From: Hippopus hippopus
Taxonomy: Eukaryota; Mollusca; Bivalvia; Cardiida; Cardiidae
NCBI GenBank assembly: GCA_946811185.2
Contig: OX328107.1
Coordinates: forward strand, 10,567,565 to 10,631,564
Direction: 5' to 3'
Length of the DNA: 64,000 nt
Shown here: in pieces, positions 57,401 to 58,185 of the stretch
Position numbering within the stretch: the stretch's first letter is position 1
Layout of the letters: every line of letters begins with the position of its first letter
Notes under the pieces: model-generated
What the model was told of the DNA's origin: nothing
Databases searched by the model: none
What the model saw: the letters and a program-made list of their open reading frames with translations, nothing else
Position numbers and translations under genes: made by a program

Positions 57401-58185
57401 TGGCAATTGCTAAACTTGAAATTTCAGTTTACAAATATTTTTAAAAATTTGTGACAAAAGCAGAAATTGCTCAATATTTGTGATGATTAACAATACTTGT
57501 TCATTTAACATTGTTTTAGGAGTTGCTAGTTATTTATTTAGGATTGCACTTTTACTTACAGTATACACTGCAGACCCTTTTATATACAGAACTTGAACAC
57601 TTTAAGTCTTACTCAGCCAACTAAAGAATTTCAATGCAAATTACTGTTAATGATTTTGGTTAAAGTTTAGTAAAAGTAGCTGCACATTTTGTGCAATGTG
57701 ACTTTGACCTGTGACATCTGCTAATGCTTGGTAACTCTTTAACACACACAAAAAAAATTTCGACAAACCTGAACTAAAAGCAATGAAGATGACTATTCAT
57801 ATGTAGCTCAAAGGATGATTTCTTTCCTTAAAATAGTTGAAATCATTGTGGGAAAAGGAGAAAAGGCTTTTTCTCCTTTTCCCAGAATGTTTTCAAAAGG
57901 CAATTTTCTCAAGGTCATTAAAACTGGAGACTGTGTGGTAGAGAGTTAGGTGACAAGTGGCAGGGAACAAGTTAAAAAGGTATATTGCATCTTGGTTCAG
58001 AATCAGAGGTCAAGAACACATTATACAATGACTGAGATTCATTAAACAAAATGTCCAGAGAAATACCTCTACAAATGCATCTGTTAAATCTGTTGATCTG
58101 TCCATCACTGGAAGGCCTCTACCAGCAACAACTTTCACTTTCAGTTTTCCAGGCATGGCTCAACTTCACATACAGTTTCTCAGGG
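205..58185 (-). CDS. C2CD5: C2CD5 (CDP138) orthologue, 22 coding exons, C-terminus outside window
   Basis: Vertebrate C2CD5/CDP138 is a cytoplasmic/peripheral membrane C2-domain phosphoprotein. It binds Ca2+ and lipid, is an Akt2 substrate, and is needed for insulin-stimulated insertion of GLUT4 vesicles. Here 22 exons on the minus strand join without a frame conflict into 915 codons plus one base. The order is: N-terminal C2 domain (about 1-115), a conserved block with VHGFVEELVVN and WIDKIRTPR, a Ser/Pro-rich linker (264-382), a second conserved block with ALGCHAVIGY, a CxxC..CxxC pair (570-594), and a helical/acidic region followed by PCCL. Residues D19, D26, D76, D78 and D84 match C2 calcium ligands; S197 sits in RQRLFS, an RxRxxS Akt motif. 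The family is about 1000 residues, so the end is missing at the left edge. Exon joins are predicted from splice sites and recalled homology, not from transcripts. Confidence 0.95.
524..645. repeat. Long hairpin, ~122 bases
   Basis: GTTGGCGTTGAGATAAAATT pairs with the complementary end at 645, with a loop near CCTTTGGCGAG. A diverged relative lies at about 45975-46095. Confidence 0.82.
1451..1537 (-). CDS. C2CD5: C2CD5 coding exon 21
   Basis: Acceptor TTTTTTACAG, 29 codons (residues 821-849, MFTQVYRRRIDIEQRLKQDF and on to DTLLR), donor GTATGT. It aligns with vertebrate MFTSVRVIRLSSLNL...NFNDLCENLL. Phase 0 on both sides. Confidence 0.92.
1925..2503 (-). repeat. Minisatellite of ~30-bp units copying the exon 20 splice donor
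   Basis: About 19 degenerate units. In transcript orientation the unit reads roughly TACAA|GTGAGTATATGAAC followed by AAAAGCTATA, and the last unit on the right is the real exon 20/intron boundary. Several units keep ACAAGTGAGT exactly (around 2030, 2160 and the true site at 2500). The exon contributes only its last ~7 bases to the unit. Confidence 0.85.
2504..2632 (-). CDS. C2CD5: C2CD5 coding exon 20, donor is part of a tandem array
   Basis: Acceptor CCTGTCAG, 43 codons (residues 778-820, VDDTRDETIE...SNIQ), donor GTGAGTATA. It matches vertebrate IDDTDAMED...NNWTSEIQ. The terminal exon bases plus donor (TACAA|GTGAGTATA) are the first unit of a ~30-bp minisatellite filling the start of the next intron (about 1925-2503). 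Confidence 0.93.
3078..3306 (-). mobile_element. MITE copy
   Basis: Both terminal repeats and an intact core with centre base T. The left arm carries AATTGAAAGCATTTGCAGAC. Confidence 0.85.
3525..3705 (+). mobile_element. SINE relic (third family), 3' part
   Basis: CAAGAGACTTCAGAGCCCTAG and AGCTGTCACTGTGATATAAC match the body of the element at 12308-12525. The tRNA head is missing. It lies about 25 bases from C2CD5 exon 19. Confidence 0.65.
3730..3837 (-). CDS. C2CD5: C2CD5 coding exon 19 (acidic)
   Basis: Acceptor TTCTTTGTAG, donor GTGAGA, residues 742-777. The acidic, Ser-rich stretch TDESDDENSDLEL precedes VGNKDTFILE. It aligns with vertebrate SQSESSDEVTELDLSHGKKDAF. The vertebrate protein has about 15 more residues at the exon 18/19 junction that I do not find here. 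Confidence 0.93.
4966..5239 (+). mobile_element. MITE copy
   Basis: Intact core (centre A at 5096). Longer than average because of extra bases in the left arm. It is followed at ~5280-5440 by a second, truncated copy. Confidence 0.8.
5529..5741 (+). mobile_element. MITE copy
   Basis: Left terminal repeat and perfect core palindrome; the right arm is diverged and ends GGGAAAGAATTAA. Confidence 0.78.
6213..6432 (-). mobile_element. Diverged copy of the second SINE family
   Basis: Shares GACTACTTTTCTCACATGCATC, CACTAACCACTGAGCTACCC and the TTATATCATGGC motif with the full-length copy at 11458-11724. The tRNA head is partly degraded and no flanking duplication is clear. Confidence 0.75.
6975..7187 (-). 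mobile_element. MITE copy
   Basis: Both ends and a perfect core. It abuts a separate foldback element (7197-7320). Confidence 0.85.
7718..7794 (-). other. Possible isolated minus-strand exon
   Basis: From ATG at 7794, 25 codons (MSGCGATKCRKLKETARQEI...) and two bases reach a very good donor, CAG|GTAAGT, at 7717. It is not part of C2CD5 by homology and I cannot find a following exon. It may be the first exon of a decayed mobile-element gene or an alternative transcript start. Composition is more gene-like than its surroundings. Confidence 0.25.
8237..8742 (+). mobile_element. Two consecutive MITE copies
   Basis: Copies at 8237-8464 and 8514-8742, same orientation, about 50 bases apart. The second has an intact core; the first has core mutations (GCTAGTAAAAAGC). 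Confidence 0.82.
9384..9609 (-). mobile_element. MITE copy just upstream of ankyrin exon 1
   Basis: Intact core, with TTGGAAAAGG instead of GTGGGAAAAGG on both sides of the palindrome: a compensated change in both arms. Confidence 0.83.
9805..9930 (+). CDS. Ankyrin gene exon 1 (start ATG 9811)
   Basis: Follows acceptor TTTTTTTTCAG. Six untranslated bases precede the ATG, then 40 codons: MSYALLDKDIDQLCSAISAN and a helix pair, DALKVLIDAGVNVNSVNN, typical of the second half of an ankyrin repeat. Donor GTAAGT, phase 0. The frame is also open upstream of the ATG only because of the pyrimidine tract. Confidence 0.85.
9805..15457 (+). CDS. Ankyrin-repeat protein, five exons, nested in a C2CD5 intron
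   Basis: Five exons (9805-9930, 10636-10734, 12155-12253, 13707-13808, 15197-15457) on the strand opposite to C2CD5 join in phase 0 throughout. They give a 226-residue protein starting at the ATG at 9811 and ending at TGA 15455-15457. Exons 2, 3 and 4 each encode about one ankyrin repeat (33, 33 and 34 residues) with TALHxAA/TALHLAC cores; exon 1 encodes a degenerate N-terminal repeat. The last exon gives a truncated repeat (EPALFYAANEEITKLL) and a basic tail with PPPPYK. Ankyrin repeats bind protein partners; the specific role is unknown. Exon 1 begins after an acceptor, so an upstream non-coding exon is likely, but none was found. I do not recognise a named orthologue. Confidence 0.88.
10000..10470 (+). 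repeat. Tandem intronic repeat, ~120-base units (ankyrin intron 1)
   Basis: Units of the form GTGACCTA...GACCCAACATGACCC...CAAACATTCTGA...GAGTATCAGACTGAAAATATGG. The block ends in CACAATCACAAAAGCTCAA and GAGCTAAAAA. Confidence 0.8.
10636..10734 (+). CDS. Ankyrin gene exon 2 (one repeat)
   Basis: Exactly 99 bases, one 33-residue ankyrin repeat: NEETALHIAASLDRVDVALE, then LLEAGADPNLQNK. Acceptor ATTTGCAG, donor GTGAGT. The one-exon-one-repeat layout with phase 0 ends supports exon duplication within this gene. Confidence 0.92.
10960..12100 (+). repeat. Same tandem repeat in ankyrin intron 2
   Basis: A longer block of the same ~120-base unit, interrupted by the SINE at 11458-11724, with the same terminal motif CACAATCACAAAAGCTCACC...GTGAGCTAAAAA. 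Confidence 0.8.
11458..11724 (-). mobile_element. tRNA-derived SINE (second family), full length
   Basis: In minus orientation it starts with a tRNA-like head (TAGCTCAGTGGTTAGCGTA, then GGGTTCAATACCC) and ends in a tail region containing AAAGTCCAATACAAACC. The 10-base direct repeat CCAGTGACCT flanks it (11448-11457 and 11725-11734), showing insertion into the tandem repeat in ankyrin intron 2. Confidence 0.85.
12155..12253 (+). CDS. Ankyrin gene exon 3 (one repeat)
   Basis: Exactly 99 bases: NGQTALHLAAARGCEDIVEL, then LLEANADLDIRTF, a near-consensus ankyrin repeat. Acceptor ACATTTCAG, donor GTAAGT. The start of the downstream intron carries a SINE-like segment at 12308-12525. Confidence 0.93.
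12308..12525 (+). mobile_element. tRNA-SINE relic (third family)
   Basis: Starts with GCCTCAGTAGTAAAGTG and a B-box-like AGGTTTGAGCCTC. The body, GAGCTGTCACTGTGATATGA...CACCATTCAATCAAT, recurs at 3525-3705 and, inverted, at 56055-56290. Confidence 0.65.
12759..12987 (-). mobile_element. MITE copy in ankyrin intron 3
   Basis: Both ends and a perfect core; a second, degraded copy follows at about 12990-13212. Confidence 0.85.
13440..13668 (+). mobile_element. MITE copy with shortened core
   Basis: The core reads GCTGGTACCAGC, having lost the single central base, so the palindrome is now fully symmetric. Confidence 0.8.
13707..13808 (+). CDS. Ankyrin gene exon 4 (one repeat)
   Basis: 102 bases, 34 residues: YTEMTALHLACQNGHTNVVN, then SLIESGADTSILDA. 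Acceptor TTTTTCTAG, donor GTAAGT, phase 0. It lies about 40 bases after the end of a MITE copy (13440-13668). Confidence 0.92.
15197..15457 (+). CDS. Ankyrin gene exon 5 (terminal, basic tail)
   Basis: Acceptor ATGTTTCAG, 86 codons and stop. IYEPALFYAANEEITKLLRD is a shortened last repeat. The tail is highly basic (ERRANIEKERQRRR and KHRRRM) with a PPPPY stretch, which could bind SH3/WW domains or nucleic acid; this is inference. No AATAAA is seen close behind the stop. Confidence 0.88.
   Translation: MYEPALFYAANEEITKLLRDHDDKLLSERRANIEKERQRRRDLLWMRPPPPYKSSVTHKQRFSEKHRRRMQINVFDRLTMRKSQLQ
15763..15985 (-). mobile_element. MITE copy downstream of the ankyrin gene
   Basis: Intact core; it directly joins the end of another foldback element (about 15487-15745). 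Confidence 0.8.
16690..16851 (-). CDS. C2CD5: C2CD5 coding exon 18
   Basis: Acceptor AATGTCTAG, donor GTAAGT, residues 688-741. TGTGAFLAPLPPPP is followed by a charged helical segment (LLDLQKKLTEKIKKNKDLFD) matching vertebrate MQKKINDTIAKNKELYE. The next intron (12.9 kb) contains the ankyrin-repeat gene on the opposite strand. Confidence 0.94.
16879..17349. mobile_element. Foldback element B, copy 1
   Basis: Begins AGAGGATATTTGTTTTTTAC and ends near CATGAAATAA. It contains an inner hairpin around GGTAATATTTTCACGAGTGG / CGAATGAAAATATTACC. It shares its full length with 22636-23107 and, diverged and inverted, with 30188-30502. Confidence 0.8.
18168..18884 (-). repeat. Minisatellite of ~30-bp units copying the exon 17 splice donor
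   Basis: About 23 units directly following the exon 17 donor. In transcript orientation each reads roughly TGCCATAGCT|GTAAGTTTTA then TACC and 6-8 variable bases. Around twelve units keep CTGTAAGTTT intact, so the pre-mRNA would display many near-perfect 5' splice sites in a row. Some units carry GCAATGG or a shortened AGCTTTGGG form. Confidence 0.9.
18885..18959 (-). CDS. C2CD5: C2CD5 coding exon 17, donor is part of a tandem array
   Basis: Acceptor TTCATTACAG, 25 codons (residues 663-687, beginning IRSMNGLFGLKVQIVVGENM), donor GTAAGTTTT. It matches vertebrate LKGMNALFGLRIQITVGENM. The last bases of the exon and its donor (GCCATAGCT|GTAAGTTTT) form the terminal unit of a ~30-bp minisatellite that continues into the intron (18168-18884), so the true donor is followed by many copies of itself. 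Confidence 0.95.
19390..19464 (+). other. Possible isolated plus-strand exon
   Basis: Acceptor TTTTCTCTTACAG, 75 bases open in phase 0 (IKAKKIRKISTERSSETSRL then ILINQ), donor CAA|GTAAGT. Both sites are strong, but there is no partner exon and no recognised homology. It could be a downstream alternative exon of the ankyrin gene. Confidence 0.25.
20056..20284 (+). mobile_element. MITE copy close to consensus
   Basis: Both ends, both arms and the core agree closely with the family consensus (core right side ends CCCATAGTG). A useful reference copy, with 23248-23475 for the other orientation. Confidence 0.87.
21195..21590 (+). repeat. Tandem intronic repeat with CA-rich tail
   Basis: Two ~165-base units (TTGACCTTCAACTGTGACCT) followed by a CA-rich run (21490-21533) and CATTTCATGGTGGGGGCATAAA. 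Confidence 0.8.
21607..21660 (-). CDS. C2CD5: C2CD5 coding exon 16
   Basis: A 54-base exon of exactly 18 codons (residues 645-662, TLPFIEYELHNQLVNKLK) between acceptor TTTTTTCAG and donor GTAAGA. It matches vertebrate LLPFMEYEVHTQLMNKLK. Phase 0 on both sides. Confidence 0.95.
21748..22632 (+). repeat. Tandem intronic repeat (ATGGCTACTTTTCCC type)
   Basis: About four diverged units, each with ATGGCTACTTTTCCCATA...TCAATAGGGTTCAAGC...AAACAAGAAA, ending GGACGGACAGACAG and CCAGTAGAGCTAAAAAC. Confidence 0.78.
22636..23107. mobile_element. Foldback element B, copy 2
   Basis: Same ends as copy 1 (AGAGGATATTTGTTTTTTTA ... GAAAGCATGAAATAAT), but the inner hairpin is truncated. Confidence 0.8.
23248..23475 (-). 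mobile_element. MITE copy close to consensus
   Basis: Both ends and the core are intact. It closely resembles the copy at 6975-7187, suggesting recent related insertions. A small second core (23490-23550) follows. Confidence 0.85.
23853..24068 (+). repeat. LTR 1 of the array, carries tRNA-like Pol III boxes
   Basis: 216 bases from TGTTAC to GTAAGA. Inside is a tRNA-like stretch: A-box TAGCTCAGTGG at 23937-23947, a CTTTTAA loop, a perfect hairpin CCTCG-AAAAA-CGAGG, and B-box GGTTCGAATCC at 23999-24009. Box spacing of ~62 bases fits an internal Pol III promoter. The acceptor stem is not convincing, so this is tRNA-derived rather than a functional tRNA gene. Confidence 0.85.
24069..24086 (+). 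other. Primer-binding site for tRNA-Pro
   Basis: TGGGGGCTCGTCCGGGAT starts directly after the LTR and equals the tRNA-Pro primer-binding site of gammaretroviruses. It recurs in the second and third interiors; the fourth (from 25065) reads TCCAGGGT near its end. Confidence 0.85.
25550..25607 (-). CDS. C2CD5: C2CD5 coding exon 15
   Basis: A 58-base exon, acceptor TTTGTCAG, donor GTAAGT. It encodes residues 626-644, VCRAKTDNKAEGNAKEISD, aligned with vertebrate LCRLKKKAQAEANATAISN. The miniature LTR array ends only about 150 bases away (25396), in the next intron of the transcript. Confidence 0.93.
25858..26087 (-). mobile_element. MITE copy
   Basis: Both ends and arms are present; one mismatch in the core (TTTTGTCCTTTT). 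Confidence 0.85.
26273..26362 (-). CDS. C2CD5: C2CD5 coding exon 14
   Basis: Acceptor ATCTTATAG, donor GTAATC, residues 596-624. RRSVPDVLFTTINPPAEIQT matches vertebrate QKVPDVLFTTIDLP, and GKGTFIQA follows. Arginine codons 595 and 625 are split across both junctions. Confidence 0.95.
26772..27002 (-). mobile_element. MITE copy
   Basis: Both ends present, core nearly perfect (CTCCATTTCCC on one side). Confidence 0.83.
27425..27529 (-). CDS. C2CD5: C2CD5 coding exon 13 (CxxC..CxxC)
   Basis: Acceptor CTAAATTAG, donor GTAATG, residues 561-594. It encodes NCSVCHIPY...LTQCAIC, giving Cys570/573 and Cys591/594 spaced like a small metal-binding knuckle. The same four cysteines occur in the vertebrate protein. 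Zinc binding is an inference. Confidence 0.95.
28784..28996 (-). CDS. C2CD5: C2CD5 coding exon 12
   Basis: Acceptor TTTATTTTAG, donor GTAAAT, residues 490-559. The first part (DEIIVLSAMGTAAKVN) is conserved. The next ~45 residues are lineage-specific and longer than in vertebrates as I recall them, rich in Gln, Lys and Asp (DKEKDHGKK). S560 is split with exon 13. Confidence 0.92.
29385..29582. mobile_element. Foldback element C (TTCACCAACCATTCTTAAGAA type)
   Basis: A ~200-base hairpin whose arms carry TTCTTAAGAACATTCTTAG and AATTTGAAAGTAACACAACT. Other copies or halves: 4625-4960, 7197-7320, 19556-19690, 19918-20000, 33830-33975, 55820-56015, 60310-60485. Confidence 0.78.
29618..29732 (-). 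CDS. C2CD5: C2CD5 coding exon 11
   Basis: Acceptor TTTAATAG, donor GTAAGG, residues 452-488. It carries EPETRDAWWTEIRTEIRSHT and RALGCHAVIGYSEQTSI, a diagnostic C2CD5 signature. Split codons E451 and C489 flank it. Confidence 0.96.
30188..30502. mobile_element. Foldback element B, copy 3 (inverted, diverged)
   Basis: Contains GTGAAAGATGGAAATTTATT and AACAAATATCCTCTG, the complement of the element B end; the middle hairpin around 30400 is degraded. Confidence 0.7.
30976..31084 (-). CDS. C2CD5: C2CD5 coding exon 10
   Basis: Acceptor CTTTCAG, donor GTTAGT, residues 415-450. It begins EFPFFTMNTFPPGFIVHIGG and ends SVKLLDKIHNP, nearly identical to the vertebrate protein. It opens the second conserved block, which appears related to the first (GG/AVxGY type motifs). 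Confidence 0.95.
32080..32177 (-). CDS. C2CD5: C2CD5 coding exon 9
   Basis: Acceptor GTTGCCTAG, donor GTGGGT, residues 383-414. A Gly/Ser-rich start (NSLGGSSGSGSASGG) is followed by KPCSQQINIELM. It occupies the position of the vertebrate GSGSAGKEGG...QQTQSALEQ linker. Phase 0 out. Confidence 0.88.
33047..33262 (-). mobile_element. Solo LTR of the same miniature LTR element
   Basis: 216 bases, the same length as the array LTRs, in reverse orientation. It contains the A-box complement CCACTGAGCTA and B-box complement GGATTCGAACC. Internal divergence is higher than in the array (near the 5' end GATCTCCTGTAAC). It interrupts a MITE copy: the flanks TGGTC and GGATC are an imperfect duplication. 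Confidence 0.85.
34065..34351. mobile_element. MITE variant with the same arm on both sides
   Basis: Left arm CAAATTGAAAGCATTTGCAG and right arm GTCTGCGAAAACTTTCAATT are inverted copies of the same outer arm, so nearly the whole element is one long hairpin rather than a core palindrome between two different arms. Confidence 0.75.
35874..35943. repeat. Short palindrome family (GTAGATC...TGCAGTCTGATC)
   Basis: A ~70-base hairpin around CACACACTGTG. Relatives at about 44400-44465, 46280-46345 and 46585-46650; half-copies at 14397-14420, 35060-35115 and 37225-37275. Confidence 0.8.
36875..37029. repeat. Long hairpin, ~155 bases
   Basis: ATTTCATCAGCTTGTGGTTA on the left pairs with TAACCACAAGCTGATGAAAT on the right; the tip is GTGCCTTATGGCAC. 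Very few mismatches, so the insertion is recent or the structure is maintained. Confidence 0.85.
37541..37896 (-). CDS. C2CD5: C2CD5 coding exon 8 (Ser/Pro-rich linker)
   Basis: The largest exon: 118 codons (residues 264-381) between acceptor TTCTCTTTCAG and donor GTAAGT. Composition is dominated by Ser, Pro and Thr, with repeated S/T-P steps (STPSTPNRR, STSPVKV, DISTPPK), typical of a phosphorylated disordered linker. Only the last part, SSDSDISTPPKG, lines up with vertebrate SSDTDLSLTPKTG. It is richer in G+C than the surrounding introns. Confidence 0.9.
39716..40227 (+). mobile_element. Two consecutive MITE copies
   Basis: Copies at 39716-39945 and 39998-40227, same orientation, both with terminal repeats and strong cores, separated by ~50 bases that include a scrap of a third copy. 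Confidence 0.85.
40712..40940 (+). mobile_element. MITE copy close to consensus
   Basis: Terminal repeats, arms and core are all intact, one core mismatch (TTTTACCAC). Confidence 0.87.
42001..42155. repeat. Long hairpin, ~155 bases
   Basis: TAAATAGAATAGATGGTTGA at the left pairs with TCAACCA-type sequence ending at 42155; the tip is TCGCCTTCGGCTCACC. A partial direct copy of the left arm occurs at 41849-41915. Confidence 0.82.
42935..43495 (+). repeat. Tandem intronic repeat with GGAC-rich tail
   Basis: Two nearly identical ~140-base units (CAAAGGGAAATAACTC ... GGTGCTTTACAAATGTGTGA) and a (GGAC)n-type run at 43393-43450, ending in GGGGGGAGACATAAAAA. Confidence 0.82.
44093..44418 (+). repeat. 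163-base tandem duplication
   Basis: Two adjacent near-identical copies starting at 44093 and 44256, differing at only a few positions (GCGTGG versus GCCTGG, AAATCTTT versus AAACCTTT). Each spans a MITE fragment plus half of the GTAGATC palindrome. Confidence 0.88.
45214..47519 (-). mobile_element. Cluster of minus-orientation MITE copies
   Basis: Good copies at 45214-45446 and 47293-47519, with two degraded copies at about 46820-47055 and 47055-47280 in the same direction. Confidence 0.8.
48020..48242 (+). mobile_element. MITE copy close to consensus
   Basis: Shares the arm variant CCCTGGTTTTTACGAC with the copy at 39716-39945, indicating a subfamily. Confidence 0.85.
49700..49975. mobile_element. 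Foldback element D (GGGGTTTAATGCATCT type)
   Basis: ~270 bases with ends ATGCTCTG...GGGTTTAATGCAT and ATGCATTAAGCCCAC...AGAGCATG. The inner part carries CAGTCCACACAGGCTGACC. Other copies: 13860-14165, 15487-15745, 16250-16475, 35395-35660, 36060-36290, and a partial one from 63825 to beyond 63990. Confidence 0.8.
50780..50905 (-). CDS. C2CD5: C2CD5 coding exon 7
   Basis: Acceptor TATTTGCAG, donor GTGAGT. It encodes residues 222-262, beginning YNQCFDLEGESGIVIRGIGT, the end of the first conserved block after the C2 domain. Two bases of D263 at the end join exon 8 across a 12.9-kb intron. Confidence 0.95.
51104..51164 (-). CDS. C2CD5: C2CD5 coding exon 6
   Basis: A 61-base exon between acceptor TTTCACAG and donor GTAATG. 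It encodes residues 202-220, QLTRKIGLKVLEMGGSAVI, with split glycines on both sides (G201, G221). It matches the vertebrate GLKVLEMRGNAVVGY segment. Confidence 0.94.
52117..52272 (-). CDS. C2CD5: C2CD5 coding exon 5 with Akt-type site S197
   Basis: Acceptor TGCAATCAG at 52273-52275, then 51 codons (residues 150-200) and donor GTAACA. It includes YVHGFVEELVVNDDPEYQWI and NEARQRLFSKMS. RQRLFS fits the RxRxxS Akt consensus, and its serine falls at residue 197, the number recalled for the Akt2 site of the human protein. The open frame continues about 46 bases upstream of this acceptor, but use of the upstream AG would break frame with exon 4. Confidence 0.95.
52728..53988 (+). repeat. Tandem intronic repeat, ~165-base units
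   Basis: About five units with GAGTTATGGTTCTTGCGCAC, GACAAAGTTATGCTCCGGAC and GGGAAATAACTCAAA. It starts AACAAGAGCGGCAAATTG and ends CGACGGGCGTATAAAAAGG. Related in plan to the blocks at 21195 and 42935. Confidence 0.8.
54138..54725. repeat. Minisatellite, ~53-bp units
   Basis: About eleven imperfect units of the type AATATCTTTGGCTTCTGGAG then ACATGAGGACTGAATTTGTACTG. It lies in the intron between C2CD5 exons 4 and 5 and, unlike the two ~30-bp arrays, contains no exon boundary. Confidence 0.8.
54825..55134 (+). mobile_element. tRNA-derived SINE inserted in a MITE core
   Basis: The head at 54831-54919 resembles tRNA-Thr, with A-box TAGCTCAGTAGGTAGAG, B-box GGTTCGATCCC and an insertion around the anticodon. 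The body contains GGATGAGACGTTAAACCGAG, a segment common in animal SINEs, and GGTGGCGACGATAAATAAAC near the end. The MITE core AACCAGCA is found on both sides (54811 and 55135), a target duplication that splits the palindrome. Confidence 0.85.
55439..55534 (-). CDS. C2CD5: C2CD5 coding exon 4
   Basis: Acceptor AATGAACAG and donor GTAAGT enclose 31 codons (residues 118-148), beginning IRGDLNIIVKIDLFSD and ending RQSSCGVQFFC. This matches the family segment that links the C2 domain to the next conserved block. Phase 1 out joins exon 5 to form T149. Confidence 0.95.
56055..56290 (-). mobile_element. SINE relic (third family)
   Basis: Reverse orientation: TTGAATGGTGTTTAATGCCA and CAGTCATATCATGGTGACA mirror the tail of the element at 12308-12525, and GAAGCGTCTTGCCGAAGGAC mirrors its middle. 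Confidence 0.65.
56360..56490 (-). CDS. C2CD5: C2CD5 coding exon 3 (C2 calcium loop 3)
   Basis: Follows acceptor TTTTTCCAG and encodes residues 74-116. VLDHDTYSAHDAIGKVYVD supplies D76, D78 and D84 of the third C2 loop, and VISGWFPIYDTMH follows. Donor GTTAGT after one base of G117. The downstream intron carries a degraded minus-strand SINE at about 56055-56290. Confidence 0.96.
57186..57313 (-). CDS. C2CD5: C2CD5 coding exon 2 (C2 domain core)
   Basis: Acceptor TTCTTCAG, then 42 codons (residues 31-72) and two bases of R73; donor GTATAG. It contains KTDVYKKSLNPQWNSEWFKF, the most conserved C2 segment of the family, and the LQDEPLEL strand. Phase 0 in and phase 2 out match exons 1 and 3. Confidence 0.96.
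58067..58185 (-). CDS. C2CD5: C2CD5 coding exon 1 (start codon at 58156-58154)
   Basis: Begins after an acceptor (polypyrimidine tract then CTAG, at 58186-58188), runs through 29 bases of 5' UTR, and starts translation at 58156. The 30 coding codons begin MPGKLKVKVVAGRGLPVMDR, essentially identical to the vertebrate N-terminus. It carries the first C2 strand and loop-1 aspartates D19 and D26. It ends after GAG with donor GTATTT, phase 0. The acceptor just upstream of the ATG implies at least one further non-coding 5' exon to the right. Confidence 0.95.
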
